Positions 17,810 through 28,382 of a stretch of 64,000 nucleotides of DNA are shown piece after piece. The notes under the pieces are model-generated. The model did no database searches. It saw only the letters and a program-made list of their open reading frames with translations, and had not been told where the DNA came from. Every line of letters begins with the position of its first letter. The stretch's first letter is position 1. The stretch is from Bacillus sp. FJAT-50079. GTDB lineage: Bacteria > Bacillota > Bacilli > Bacillales > Bacillaceae_C. The stretch covers positions 388,116 through 452,115 of the forward strand of contig NZ_JAGYPD010000003.1 of NCBI RefSeq assembly GCF_018343515.1. The letters run 5' to 3'. The translations under genes and the position numbers were made by a program.

Positions 17810-19273
17810 ATGCAAACGAAAACAAAAATACAAGCAATAGATTGCCTGCATTTTATAAATGGGCAGTTTGTTGAATCTCAAAACCAATCTTTCTTTGAAA
17901 ATATTAATCCGGCAACTGAAGAAGTATTGGGAACTGTGGCTGAGGGAGGAAAAAAAGAAGTAGACTTTGCGGTAGCTGCTGCTAGGAGAGCCTTAGATGG
18001 ACCATGGAAATCTATGACACTCCAGGAACGTTCTAAAATACTTCGGAGAATTGGTGATTTAATTCTTGAGAGGCAAGAGGAGCTTGCTCATTTGGAATGT
18101 TTAGATACCGGCAAACCATTCTCACTCGCCAACACAATCGATATTCCAAGGGCAGCATATAATTTTCACTTTTTTGCGGATTATATCACATCTGTTGGAA
18201 CTGATGCATACCAGCAAGATCAGCAAGCCCTTCACTATACGCATCGCAGGCCGGTTGGGGTCGTGGGCATCATTAAACCGTGGAATTTGCCTCTTTTATT
18301 ATTAACTTGGAAATTGGCCCCATGCTTAGGGATGGGTAATACTGCTATCGTTAAACCAGCAGAATGGACACCAATGACTGCAACTGTCCTAATGGAGATT
18401 ATTAAAGAAGCAGGTGTTCCGGATGGTGTTGTCAATCTTGTCCATGGATTTGGACCGAATTCCGCTGGCGGTGCAATTGCTGAACATCCGGATATCGATG
18501 CCATTTCTTTTATCGGTGAGCCGGGGACTGGGTCAGCTATTATGAAATCAGCGGCAGATTCATTGAAAAAGCTTTCTTATGAGCTAGGTGGAAAGAACCC
18601 GAATATTATATTTGCAGACTCGGATCTGGATGAAGTGATAGAGACGACCGTAAGATCTAGTTTTATTAATCAAGGAGAAGTGTGCTTATGCGGCTCGCGA
18701 ATTTATGTGGAAAGACCTGCCTATAATCAATTTTTAGAGCAATTTACTAAAAAGACAAAGGGACTAAAGGTTGGAGATCCATACGATACAGAAACGAATG
18801 TTGGTGCTTTGATAAGTAAAGAGCATTATGATCGTGTGAACAGCTATCTTGAGATTGCACGTGAGGATGGGGCAACGATTTTAACAGGTGGGCGACGTCC
18901 AGAAGGATTTGAAAAAGGCTATTATTTAGAACCGACAATTATAACTGGATTGGATCGGAATTCCCGCTGTGTTCGTGAAGAAATCTTTGGGCCTGTCGTA
19001 ACGGTCATCCCATTTGATACAGAGGAAGAAGTGATTATGCAGGCCAATGATACACATTATGGGCTTAGTGCAACGATCTGGACAAATGATTTAAGGCGGG
19101 CTCATCGCGTGGCTCATCAAATTGAAGCAGGGATTATTTGGGTAAATACATGGTTCCTTCGCGATTTAAGAACGCCATTTGGAGGCATGAAAAATAGTGG
19201 AATAGGAAGAACGGGAGGGATGCATAGCATTGATTTTTATTCGGAACTATCAAATATAACAATCAAATTGTAG
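17810..19273 (+). CDS. 2-hydroxymuconate-6-semialdehyde dehydrogenase (PraB/XylG/DmpC-like)
   Basis: 487 aa aldehyde dehydrogenase. Glu258 (YELGGKNPN) and the catalytic Cys292 (QGEVCLCGSR) are in place, and the phrases IKPWNLPL and VRSSFINQGEVC are typical of meta-pathway semialdehyde dehydrogenases. It oxidises 2-hydroxymuconate semialdehyde to 4-oxalocrotonate (enol form) with NAD. It is the first gene of an eight-gene rightward operon with short gaps, preceded by the candidate operator. The product of both ring-cleavage enzymes in the window can feed into it. Confidence 0.9.
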   Translation: MQTKTKIQAIDCLHFINGQFVESQNQSFFENINPATEEVLGTVAEGGKKEVDFAVAAARRALDGPWKSMTLQERSKILRRIGDLILERQEELAHLECLDTGKPFSLANTIDIPRAAYNFHFFADYITSVGTDAYQQDQQALHYTHRRPVGVVGIIKPWNLPLLLLTWKLAPCLGMGNTAIVKPAEWTPMTATVLMEIIKEAGVPDGVVNLVHGFGPNSAGGAIAEHPDIDAISFIGEPGTGSAIMKSAADSLKKLSYELGGKNPNIIFADSDLDEVIETTVRSSFINQGEVCLCGSRIYVERPAYNQFLEQFTKKTKGLKVGDPYDTETNVGALISKEHYDRVNSYLEIAREDGATILTGGRRPEGFEKGYYLEPTIITGLDRNSRCVREEIFGPVVTVIPFDTEEEVIMQANDTHYGLSATIWTNDLRRAHRVAHQIEAGIIWVNTWFLRDLRTPFGGMKNSGIGRTGGMHSIDFYSELSNITIKL

Positions 19274-19290
19274 GAAAGGGATGGGGAAGC

Positions 19291-20067
19291 TTGTCAAATA
19301 AGACGATACAATTTGCAAATCAATTGGCCGAAGCGGAGGAGAGTCGGATTGGCATGTCGCCTATTACCTCAATAGAACCGATGCTCTCTATTCATGAAGC
19401 CTACGATATACAATTAGAAAATATTGAAAGAAAAGTGGCCCAGGGCCAGAAAATTGTCGGAAAAAAAATCGGGTTAACATCAAAAGCAATGCAAGCATTG
19501 CTTGGGGTAGATGAGCCTGATTACGGTCATTTACTAGATAGTATGGTTGTTGAAAATGGAGGCGCTGTCCAGATGCAGAATGTGCTTCAGCCGAAGGTCG
19601 AAGCTGAAATTGCGTTTATTTTAAAAAAGGATTTACGAGGACCGAACGTGACAGCACTTGATGTCATTCGAGCTACCGATTATATTCTGCCTGCAATTGA
19701 AATTGTAGATAGTCGAATAAAGGATTGGAAGATTCAGCTTCCGGACACGATTGCTGACAATGCTTCCTCAGCGTTTTATGTACTTGGCGGGAAACCAACA
19801 AAAATTGAGGATGTCGATCTTGAGTTAATTGGAATGGTGTTAATGAAAAATGGCAAGGTTGTCAATACTGGCGTAGGTGCAGCAGCCCTTGGTAATCCTG
19901 TTCATTGTGTAGCATGGCTTGCCAATCGATTGGCTGATTTTGATATTCCGCTTCGTGCCGGGGAAGTCATTTTGTCTGGTGCTCTATCTGCGGCAGTGGA
20001 TGCGGCAGAAGGAGATTCCTTCACCGCTCGTTTTGCACATTTAGGACAAGTGAGCGTTCACTTCTAA
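19291..20067 (+). CDS. 2-hydroxypenta-2,4-dienoate hydratase (PraE/XylJ-like)
   Basis: 258 aa from a TTG start; the nearby ATG at 19281 is out of frame and meets a stop. The hydratase/decarboxylase superfamily motifs are [34 protein letters not shown] and [11 protein letters not shown]. It adds water to 2-hydroxypentadienoate to give 4-hydroxy-2-oxovalerate, using a divalent metal. It is homologous to the decarboxylase at 22028; the two roles are split by similarity and operon order, so a swap cannot be fully excluded. Confidence 0.85.
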   Translation: MSNKTIQFANQLAEAEESRIGMSPITSIEPMLSIHEAYDIQLENIERKVAQGQKIVGKKIGLTSKAMQALLGVDEPDYGHLLDSMVVENGGAVQMQNVLQPKVEAEIAFILKKDLRGPNVTALDVIRATDYILPAIEIVDSRIKDWKIQLPDTIADNASSAFYVLGGKPTKIEDVDLELIGMVLMKNGKVVNTGVGAAALGNPVHCVAWLANRLADFDIPLRAGEVILSGALSAAVDAAEGDSFTARFAHLGQVSVHF

Positions 20068-20086
20068 AAACGAAAGGGGGAAAATG

Positions 20087-20971
20087 ATGAGTAAAGTAAA
20101 AGTGGCCATTTTAGGATCAGGGAACATCGGAACGGATTTAATGTTGAAATTAGGCAGATCTCCCATTTTGGAATTAACGGCAGTGATTGGGATTGATGCA
20201 CAATCAGATGGATTAAAAAAAGCTCGGGAACTAGGATACGAAACGATCGATTCAGGTATTGATGGTTTCTTGGAAAAACCAGAGCTTGCGGATATTGTCT
20301 TTGATGCAACTTCTGCAAAAGCGCATAGTAGGCATGCGAAGTTACTAAAGGAAGCTGGGAAACAGGTGCTAGATTTAACACCGGCTGCCATTGGTCCGCT
20401 CGTTGTGCCACCCGTAAATCTTGGCGCACATATGGATGCTGAAAATATTAATCTTATTACATGTGGCGGGCAAGCAACGATCCCGATTGTTCATGCAATC
20501 AACCGAGTGCAACAAGTGGAATACGCCGAGATTGTTGCAACGATTTCTAGTAAAAGTGCGGGACCTAGCACGAGAGCGAATATCGATGAATTTACTCAAA
20601 CAACCGCCCGAGGAATAGAAAAAATTGGCGGAGCGAAAAAAGGGAAAGCGATCATTATTTTAAATCCAGCGGAACCTCCAATACTTATGAGAAATACGAT
20701 TCATATCATCATTGAAGGCAAGGAAGCGAAGCAAGAAGAAATTTTTGCTTCTATTAAAAAAATGGAAAAGCAGGTTCGAGCGTATGTACCAGGTTACAGA
20801 CTAAGACAAGATCCAATTATTGATGGTAGCAACGTAACTGTTTTTCTTGAAGTGGAAGGTGCAGGTGATTATTTACCTGTCTATTCTGGTAACCTCGACA
20901 TTATGACAGCTGCGGCAGTGAAAGTGGCTGAGGAGTGGGCGAAGCATAAAGTTTCCAAAGTTATGGTTTAA
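20087..20971 (+). CDS. Acetaldehyde dehydrogenase, acylating (PraG/XylQ/DmpF-like)
   Basis: 294 aa. The second of two adjacent ATG codons is chosen because of its distance from AAAGGGGG. The NAD-binding motif [10 protein letters not shown] at the start and the catalytic Cys in [12 protein letters not shown] are characteristic. It converts acetaldehyde, CoA and NAD to acetyl-CoA and forms a channelling complex with the aldolase encoded directly downstream (16-bp gap), as in DmpFG. Confidence 0.93.
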   Translation: MSKVKVAILGSGNIGTDLMLKLGRSPILELTAVIGIDAQSDGLKKARELGYETIDSGIDGFLEKPELADIVFDATSAKAHSRHAKLLKEAGKQVLDLTPAAIGPLVVPPVNLGAHMDAENINLITCGGQATIPIVHAINRVQQVEYAEIVATISSKSAGPSTRANIDEFTQTTARGIEKIGGAKKGKAIIILNPAEPPILMRNTIHIIIEGKEAKQEEIFASIKKMEKQVRAYVPGYRLRQDPIIDGSNVTVFLEVEGAGDYLPVYSGNLDIMTAAAVKVAEEWAKHKVSKVMV

Positions 20972-20987
20972 AAAAGGGGTGAAAAAG

Positions 20988-22013
20988 ATGGATCAAACGA
21001 GAGACGTTTATATAACAGAAGTCGCTTTAAGAGATGGGAGCCATGCAATTAGCCATCAATTTACCGTTGATCAAGTAGTAAGTATAGCGAAAGGCTTAGA
21101 CGAGGCTAATGTCCCATACATTGAAGTATCGCATGGCGATGGGCTTGGAGGCTCTTCTTTACAATATGGCCTGTCATTGACAAATGAGCTAGAACTTATT
21201 GAAGCAGCGGCATCTGTCGTTAAGCAGGCAAAAATTGCCGTCCTTCTATTGCCAGGGATCGGAACGATGCCGGAGTTAAAGGAGGCCGCTCGATTAGGAG
21301 CAAAAATGGCAAGAATTGCGACCCATGTGACTGAGGCCGATGTATCGCGGCAACATATTGCGTTGGCAAAAGAACTCGGTTTAGAAACCGTTGGATTTTT
21401 AATGATGTCTCATATGGCGCCACCTGAAAAGCTTGTTGAACAGGCAAAACTAATGGAAAGCTATGGGGCAGATACAGTATATGTTGTTGACTCTGCAGGA
21501 GCATTGCTTCCACATGAAGTGAAGGAAAGGATACGTGCCCTGCGAGATAATCTCGGCATTCACGTTGGATTTCATGCACATAATAATTTGTCATTAGCGA
21601 TGGCAAACACATTAGCTGCGATTGAAGAGGGGGCTACTCGAATAGACGGAAGTGTTCGCTGTCTCGGAGCGGGTGCGGGAAACACGCAGACGGAAGTAGC
21701 GGTTGCTGTCCTTGATAAACTAAACATTCGTACAGGAATTGATGTGTTTAAAATGATGGATGTAGCCGAAGAATTAGTTGCCCCCATTTTAGAAAAACCT
21801 CAGGAAATTACGAGAGATGGACTCGTGTTAGGATATGCCGGTGTATATTCAAGCTTCATTTTACACGCTCAGCGTGCCGCGCGGATGTTTGATATCGATT
21901 CGCGAACAATTTTAATAGAAGTAGGGAAAAGAAATGCAGTTGGTGGCCAGGAAGATATGATTATGGATGTCGCCGCTGAGCTTTCTAGGAAAAAGGCAGG
22001 ATCGGGTGTGTAA
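20988..22013 (+). CDS. 4-hydroxy-2-oxovalerate aldolase (PraF/XylK/DmpG-like)
   Basis: 341 aa from an ATG behind AAGGGG; a GTG nine bases earlier overlaps that site and is less likely. The N-terminal [14 protein letters not shown] motif, metal-binding [11 protein letters not shown] and the C-terminal communication domain typical of DmpG are seen. It splits 4-hydroxy-2-oxovalerate to pyruvate and acetaldehyde and passes acetaldehyde to the partner dehydrogenase. Confidence 0.93.
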   Translation: MDQTRDVYITEVALRDGSHAISHQFTVDQVVSIAKGLDEANVPYIEVSHGDGLGGSSLQYGLSLTNELELIEAAASVVKQAKIAVLLLPGIGTMPELKEAARLGAKMARIATHVTEADVSRQHIALAKELGLETVGFLMMSHMAPPEKLVEQAKLMESYGADTVYVVDSAGALLPHEVKERIRALRDNLGIHVGFHAHNNLSLAMANTLAAIEEGATRIDGSVRCLGAGAGNTQTEVAVAVLDKLNIRTGIDVFKMMDVAEELVAPILEKPQEITRDGLVLGYAGVYSSFILHAQRAARMFDIDSRTILIEVGKRNAVGGQEDMIMDVAAELSRKKAGSGV

Positions 22014-22027
22014 AGGGGGAATTGATA

Positions 22028-22816
22028 GTGGATGAAAAACAAATAAAAGAAATTGCCAGCTATTTGGTTGATGCTGAGATTGAAAAGCGAGAGGTTGAGA
22101 AAGTTACCGCGAAACTGAAACCAGATTTATCGGTGGAAGAAGGCTACCTTATTCAAGAAGAAATCGTATCTATAAAACTAGTAGAAGGTAATAAAATTGT
22201 CGGGCCGAAAATGGGATTAACAAGTAACGCAAAAATGAAGCAAATGAATGTAAATGAACCGATCTATGGATATGTGTTTGATTATATGCTCATTGAAAAT
22301 GGCGGGATTGTTTCTTTACAAGATCTGATTCATCCGAAGGTGGAGGCGGAAATTGCTTTTGTCATTGGCGGGGATATTGAGGGTCCTGGTGTAACGGGTG
22401 CGCAAGTGTTAGCGAAAACCGAATCCGTTCTCCCGGCATTAGAAATCATTGATAGCCGTTATGAAAACTTTAATTTCACCCTTCCAGATGTTGTTGCAGA
22501 CAATGCTTCAACTTCTAGGGTCGTATTTGGAACGAGTATTAAGAAACCTGACCAGCTTGAGCTCGATTTAGTTGGTGCGACTCTTTCTATCAACGGAAAG
22601 ATTAAGGAATTAGGAGCGGGAGCTGCGGTTCTCGGCCATCCTGCCAATGCGATCGCAATGCTGGCAAATATGCTTGCCAGAAAAGGAGATAAAATTCGCA
22701 AGGGAGATGTGATTTTATCAGGTGCCTTAACGGGTGCGGTTTTATTGGAAAAAGGAGATATTGTTAGTGGGAAATTTGATGGATTGGGTGAAGTCATATT
22801 TACGGTTGCTGAATAG
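22028..22816 (+). CDS. 4-oxalocrotonate (2-oxo-3-hexenedioate) decarboxylase (PraD/XylI-like)
   Basis: 262 aa from a GTG start, 7 nt after AGGGGGA. It shares the hydratase/decarboxylase fold ([49 protein letters not shown]). The RYENFNF segment is typical of the decarboxylase branch. It removes CO2 from 2-oxo-3-hexenedioate to give 2-hydroxypentadienoate for the hydratase at 19291, and these two enzymes usually form a complex. Confidence 0.86.
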   Translation: MDEKQIKEIASYLVDAEIEKREVEKVTAKLKPDLSVEEGYLIQEEIVSIKLVEGNKIVGPKMGLTSNAKMKQMNVNEPIYGYVFDYMLIENGGIVSLQDLIHPKVEAEIAFVIGGDIEGPGVTGAQVLAKTESVLPALEIIDSRYENFNFTLPDVVADNASTSRVVFGTSIKKPDQLELDLVGATLSINGKIKELGAGAAVLGHPANAIAMLANMLARKGDKIRKGDVILSGALTGAVLLEKGDIVSGKFDGLGEVIFTVAE

Positions 22817-22857
22817 GTAGTGAAACGGAGCGATGTTCAAACGAAAGGAGGCTTTTT

Positions 22858-23055
22858 ATGCCGATTATTCATGTTCAATTGATAGAAGGTAGACCGAAAG
22901 AGAAGGTTGCTGAAGTGATTCATAATATTACGAAAACGGTCTCTGAGACATTGGATGCCCCAGCAGAAAATATACGAGTCCTCGTTACAGAAATTCCGAA
23001 AACGCATTGGGGGAAGGCTGGTACACCGATTTCTGAAATTGCTAAAACAAAATAA
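22858..23055 (+). CDS. 4-oxalocrotonate tautomerase (PraC/XylH-like)
   Basis: 65 aa, the normal size. After removal of Met the catalytic Pro1 is exposed (PIIHVQLIEGR), with Arg11 and a conserved Arg in ENIRVLVTEIP. It converts 2-hydroxymuconate to its keto isomer for the decarboxylase. An AAAGGAGG site precedes the ATG. Confidence 0.93.
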   Translation: MPIIHVQLIEGRPKEKVAEVIHNITKTVSETLDAPAENIRVLVTEIPKTHWGKAGTPISEIAKTK

Positions 23056-23080
23056 ATTTTATTAGGAGGTTCAGATTCCA

Positions 23081-23929
23081 ATGACTATTGAATTGAGTAT
23101 GCTCGTTCCTCATGTCCCGAGTATTTGTCATGAAGATCAAGTTCCAGACTTCCAACAAGATATTGTAACAGCTATGAAGCAGGTGGCTAAACAAATTGAA
23201 CATATTAAACCGGATGTGATTGTCATCGTTTCTTGCCATTGGCCAAGTACTTTCTTTCACTATGTGGACGGTACACCTGTTCACAAAGGGATATTAACTT
23301 CGTTCGAAGCACCTGATTTAATTAAGGAAGTACCTTATTATTATCCTGGTGATGAGCAATTGGCACAGGAGCTTGTGAAAGCCGGTCAAGATGCAGGGCT
23401 TCAAGTACAAGGCGTTAATGATCCATACTATATATGGGATTATGGAACAGTTGTGCCTCTGCGTTATCTCGTTCCAAAAGAAGATATCCCGGTTATTAAT
23501 TTATCTGTCACATTGGCTGCCTCCCTTGAAGAAACCTATACATGGGGGCAGAAAATTGCCAAAGTGTTACGAGAAAGTGAAAAAAAGATCATATTCCTTT
23601 CCAGTGGCGCCTTATCCCATCGATTAGTTCGGGGACGAGAAAATATGCCTACTGTATCTGAACATGCGATGGATAAGCAATTTATAGAATTCATTATGAA
23701 TAAAGATTATCAATCCGCATATGAAATGCTTCCTCAGTATGCGAGATTGGCGGGAGTGGAATCCGGTGGCAGACATTTAGCTATGTTGATTAGCATGCTT
23801 GAGGATGGTACTGAGCCTAAATATTTGGCAGACGGCCAATCGTCAGGCAGCTGGAATGCGCTCATCACATTTGAAAATAACCCAGTTTCTCATGTAGATG
23901 AAACAAAGGAAGAAGAATGCGCAAATTAA
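23081..23929 (+). CDS. Class III (LigB-type) extradiol dioxygenase, probable protocatechuate 2,3-dioxygenase (PraA-like)
   Basis: 282 aa. Candidate iron ligands are His11 (LVPHVP), His53 (VSCHWP) and Glu227 (AGVESGG), with the catalytic His180 in SSGALSHRL; these define the LigB superfamily shared by LigB, HpaD and MhpB-like enzymes. Operon membership with 4-hydroxybenzoate hydroxylase and the complete pra lower pathway makes protocatechuate 2,3-cleavage the best guess. 2,3-dihydroxyphenylpropionate-, homoprotocatechuate- or aminophenol-type activity cannot be excluded by reading alone. It is independent of the VOC enzyme at 14417. Confidence 0.82.
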   Translation: MTIELSMLVPHVPSICHEDQVPDFQQDIVTAMKQVAKQIEHIKPDVIVIVSCHWPSTFFHYVDGTPVHKGILTSFEAPDLIKEVPYYYPGDEQLAQELVKAGQDAGLQVQGVNDPYYIWDYGTVVPLRYLVPKEDIPVINLSVTLAASLEETYTWGQKIAKVLRESEKKIIFLSSGALSHRLVRGRENMPTVSEHAMDKQFIEFIMNKDYQSAYEMLPQYARLAGVESGGRHLAMLISMLEDGTEPKYLADGQSSGSWNALITFENNPVSHVDETKEEECAN

Positions 23930-23939
23930 CGAAAAATGA

Positions 23940-25196
<1,257 letters not shown>

Positions 25197-25214
25197 AATA
25201 AAATAGTTACCCTT

Positions 25215-25231
25215 GTTGCTGATAGTGAAAT
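25215..25231 (+). promoter_or_regulatory. Candidate IclR-type operator, copy 4 (GTTGC-N7-GAAAT)
   Basis: GTTGC-TGATAGT-GAAAT lies about 56 bp before the start point predicted from the promoter at 25245. Together with flanking ...CCTT before and TTGTA after it, it resembles the copy at 17715. Confidence 0.5.
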
Positions 25232-25244
25232 AGCGATATTGTAG

Positions 25245-25272
25245 TTGAATTATATAAGGGATAATGTATAAG
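25245..25272 (+). promoter_or_regulatory. Probable promoter of the TRAP-Rieske operon
   Basis: TTGAAT (25245-25250), 16 bp, TATAAG (25267-25272). Confidence 0.45.
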
Positions 25273-25332
25273 TGATCGTTTAGCAAATAAACGAAAGGAG
25301 GGATGATGATAACGCCCCATTTTTATGAAAAA

Positions 25333-25347
25333 ATGAAAGCGCTTTAT
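25333..25347 (+). promoter_or_regulatory. cre-like site before the TRAP binding-protein gene
   Basis: ATGAAAGCGCTTTAT matches the cre consensus except at the last two positions and lies downstream of the predicted promoter, where CcpA could block elongation. Confidence 0.45.
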
Positions 25348-25385
25348 TTAAAAGGGGGTTAAAAATATGAGGGAGGTCGTATTTT

Positions 25386-26450
25386 ATGGGCAGAAAATGG
25401 ATTAATCGATCGTTTGCAGGAATGTTGCTTTGTTTGCTGCTCCTTTTTAGTGCATGTTCGAATGATTCGGCTGGAGGAAGTAAAGACAATTCAGCAGACG
25501 GAAATTCTATTGAATTTAAAATAGGGCATATGAACTCGCCTGACCATGTTCAGGATAAATGGTCATTAGCACCGTTTAGTGATGATGCTGAAAAGGCAAC
25601 TGATAGCCGTGTTACGTTTCAAATCTATCCGGGTGGGGCTTTAGGAGGACCAAAGGATACTTATGATAATATTATGACGGGAATCATGGATATTGGCTGG
25701 GGGCTGCAAGGTTATAATGCAGGGAAATTTCCTATACATTCTGTTCTTCAATTACCATTTCTAGCGGACGGGACGGGTGAGGAGCTAAGTGTTGTTGCTC
25801 AGAAATTATACGATACCTTCCCTGAAATTCAGAAGGAATATGACGATATAAAACTTTTGTGGATTCATGCTGCTGATCCTTATGCAATTATTACAAAAGG
25901 AAAAGCTGTAAGAAGCTTTGATGATGTAAAGGGACTAAAATTACGAACTCCATCGGTTGAAGCGGGAGAAATGATTAAGTCTTGGGGAGCCACCCCGGTT
26001 TCCTTGCCAGCACCAGAAATATATGATTCTATTCAAAAAGGGGTTATTGATGGCGGGGTTCTTCCGGTAGCGGCGATTAAAGATTTTAACTTGTTTGATG
26101 TAGTGGACTATGTTACCTTAGGGAATTTTAATACAAGTATATTTTATGTTGCCATGAATAAATCGAGCTGGGATAAGATTTCTCCGGACGATCAAAAGAA
26201 GATCGAGGAATTAATCGGAGTCCCGATGGCTCAAAAATCCGGAGAAGCATTTGACAGACAAAAGGAGCTTGCGGAGAAAGAAGCAAAGGATGGCGGTACT
26301 GAATTTATTGAATTGCCTGATGCCGAACTGCAAAAATTTAAAGATGTATCTACTGGAGTGGCAGAAAACTGGCTCTCAGAGATGGAGAAAAAGGGCATTG
26401 ATGGACAAAAAATTTACGATGAAACGATTAAGTTCATTAATGAAAAATAG
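25386..26450 (+). CDS. TRAP transporter solute-binding lipoprotein, DctP type
   Basis: 354 aa with a lipoprotein signal (MLLCLLLLFSAC, lipid Cys near residue 24). The TRAP binding-protein core is recognised by LKLRTPSVEAGEMIKSWGATP and PAPEIYDSIQKGVIDG, which contain the Arg that usually binds a carboxylate. It captures an organic acid outside the cell for the DctQ and DctM proteins encoded downstream. Because the same transcript encodes a Rieske oxygenase, the ligand is probably an aromatic carboxylate; that is inference. Confidence 0.9.
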   Translation: MGRKWINRSFAGMLLCLLLLFSACSNDSAGGSKDNSADGNSIEFKIGHMNSPDHVQDKWSLAPFSDDAEKATDSRVTFQIYPGGALGGPKDTYDNIMTGIMDIGWGLQGYNAGKFPIHSVLQLPFLADGTGEELSVVAQKLYDTFPEIQKEYDDIKLLWIHAADPYAIITKGKAVRSFDDVKGLKLRTPSVEAGEMIKSWGATPVSLPAPEIYDSIQKGVIDGGVLPVAAIKDFNLFDVVDYVTLGNFNTSIFYVAMNKSSWDKISPDDQKKIEELIGVPMAQKSGEAFDRQKELAEKEAKDGGTEFIELPDAELQKFKDVSTGVAENWLSEMEKKGIDGQKIYDETIKFINEK

Positions 26451-26476
26451 GTAGATCACAAGAGAGGTGATGACCA

Positions 26477-27061
26477 ATGAAGCAAGAGATTCAAGATGTT
26501 CAACAGGATCATGTTTTGTTGAGGGCTCCAGCTCTCAACAAAACCTCCTTTTTGCTCAAAATAACAAATGGCTTGGAGAAAATTACGTTAATGTTAAACA
26601 ATATTCTTCATAAAATTTCGAGTGGTCTCCTATTTTTCCTTATGTTGCTGACTACAGCTGATGTAATTGGCAGGAATCTATTTAACAAGCCCATTACCGG
26701 TACGTATGAACTGACTGGTTTAGCGCTTGCGATCATTATTTTCTTCAGTCTTGGAACAGCTCAAATAAAGGGAGATCATATCGAGATAGACTTTCTAACA
26801 AATAAATTTCCTGAAAAACTCCAAGACGGTCTGTATGCATTTACATCTTTTCTTTTATTTATTTTAGTTTCGTTAACGACTTGGCAATTATTTGAGTTTG
26901 GGAAAAGAATTTGGATGGGGCATGAGACAAGTGGAGATTTAGGATTACCCCTTTATATATTTGTCGGTGCTACTGTATTAGGGGCATTTGTTTTTGCACT
27001 CACCTATTTATTACATTCATTAAAATTCATTCTCAAGGTGGTGCATGGGCATGAGTCCTGA
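26477..27061 (+). CDS. TRAP transporter small permease, DctQ type
   Basis: 194 aa with four membrane helices after a 40-residue cytoplasmic lead. The TTADVIGRNLFNKPITGTYELT segment and KGDHIEIDFL are standard DctQ motifs. It pairs with the large permease, whose gene overlaps its end by 11 bp. Confidence 0.9.
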   Translation: MKQEIQDVQQDHVLLRAPALNKTSFLLKITNGLEKITLMLNNILHKISSGLLFFLMLLTTADVIGRNLFNKPITGTYELTGLALAIIIFFSLGTAQIKGDHIEIDFLTNKFPEKLQDGLYAFTSFLLFILVSLTTWQLFEFGKRIWMGHETSGDLGLPLYIFVGATVLGAFVFALTYLLHSLKFILKVVHGHES

Positions 27062-28355
27062 AATAATCGGTGTGATCGGAATCATTCTCTTGCTTGTCTT
27101 ACTTATGTTGAAGGTATCTGTCGGACTTTCGTTATTTTTAGTAGGATTTCTTGGAGTTGCTTTATTATCCGATATTAATGTCGGTTTAGCGCAATTAGGT
27201 ACTTCAGCATTTGGAACTTCAAATAATTACGGTTTAAGTGTCATTCCTTTGTTTATTTTAATGGGAATGTTTATGTCTAATACAGGCTTGGGAAAAGACT
27301 TATTTAATGCGGTCGATAAGTGGATTGGCCATTTTCGTGGAGGTCTTGCCATTGCAACTGTTGGAGCCAGCTCGATTTTTGCATCGATTTCAGGATCAAC
27401 GAATGCTACTACTGCGACCTTGGCAAAAATCGCGATTCCGGAAATGAACGAATATAAATACAAAACGACATTTTCAACAGCGGCCGTTGCTGCTGGCGGG
27501 ACCTTGGGAATCTTAATTCCACCGAGCGTCATTCTTATTTTATATGGTGCTTTAACATCTGAGCCGATTGGTCCTTTATTAATTGGCGGGCTTATACCTG
27601 GGATTATTATGACAATCCTTTTTATGATGATGATTAATATCCAAGTGCGCTTAGACCCATCAATAGCTCCGAGGAGAAAAGAAGTATTTTCCCTATCAGA
27701 AAGGTTTCTTTCATTAAAAAGCATATGGCCGTTTTTACTTATTTTTATTATAAGTATCGGCGGTATTTATTTCGGGATTTTCACGCCTAGTGAAGCTGGG
27801 GGGATTGGAGCAATAGGTGCCTTCTTATTAACTTTATTTACTAAAAAACTTAATTTTAAAAAGTTGTTTTCTTCATTAGATGAGACATTAAGATTAACAG
27901 TAATGCTCTTTTTAATATTGATTGGTGCCTCGCTTTTTGGCAAATTTTTGGCATTGAGTAAAATCCCAATGTATTTAACAGGTTCGGTTGCATCGCTTGA
28001 TGTTTCTCCGTATGTAATTATGGCGCTTATTCTCATCGTTTACTTTATATTAGGAATGTTTTTAGAAGGAATTGCAATCATGGTTCTAACACTGCCGATT
28101 GTATATCCGCTCATTACCCAGTTAGGCTTTGACGGCCTCTGGTTTGGAATTATTATGGTTATGGTCTTGAATGTTGGTGTTCTGACACCACCACTCGGAC
28201 TTAGTGTTTACATTATTAGCGGAGTGGTAAAAGATGTTCCGATTGAAAAAATCTTTAAAGGGGTTATTCCCGCAATCTTCACGATGATCGCATTTACGAT
28301 TATTCTTGTTATTTTTCCTGAGATCGTAACGTTTTTACCAAGTTTAATTAAGTGA
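27051..28355 (+). CDS. TRAP transporter large permease, DctM type
   Basis: 434 aa, about eleven to twelve helices. SVIPLFILMGMFMSNTGL, the ASISGSTNATTATLAKIAIPEM loop, GGTLGILIPPSVILI and the late LTPPLGLSVYII segment are DctM hallmarks. The second ATG is chosen for its spacing from AAGGTGG. It is the sodium-driven transport subunit of the TRAP system. Confidence 0.92.
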   Translation: MSPEIIGVIGIILLLVLLMLKVSVGLSLFLVGFLGVALLSDINVGLAQLGTSAFGTSNNYGLSVIPLFILMGMFMSNTGLGKDLFNAVDKWIGHFRGGLAIATVGASSIFASISGSTNATTATLAKIAIPEMNEYKYKTTFSTAAVAAGGTLGILIPPSVILILYGALTSEPIGPLLIGGLIPGIIMTILFMMMINIQVRLDPSIAPRRKEVFSLSERFLSLKSIWPFLLIFIISIGGIYFGIFTPSEAGGIGAIGAFLLTLFTKKLNFKKLFSSLDETLRLTVMLFLILIGASLFGKFLALSKIPMYLTGSVASLDVSPYVIMALILIVYFILGMFLEGIAIMVLTLPIVYPLITQLGFDGLWFGIIMVMVLNVGVLTPPLGLSVYIISGVVKDVPIEKIFKGVIPAIFTMIAFTIILVIFPEIVTFLPSLIK

Positions 28356-28382
28356 ATTCTTAGTTGAAGGAGGTTGATGGCA

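Noticed and set aside
27227-27724. Leftward open frame of 165 codons in dctM
   Set aside because: It lies wholly within a clear DctM gene and arises from its codon bias; no ribosome binding site or motif.
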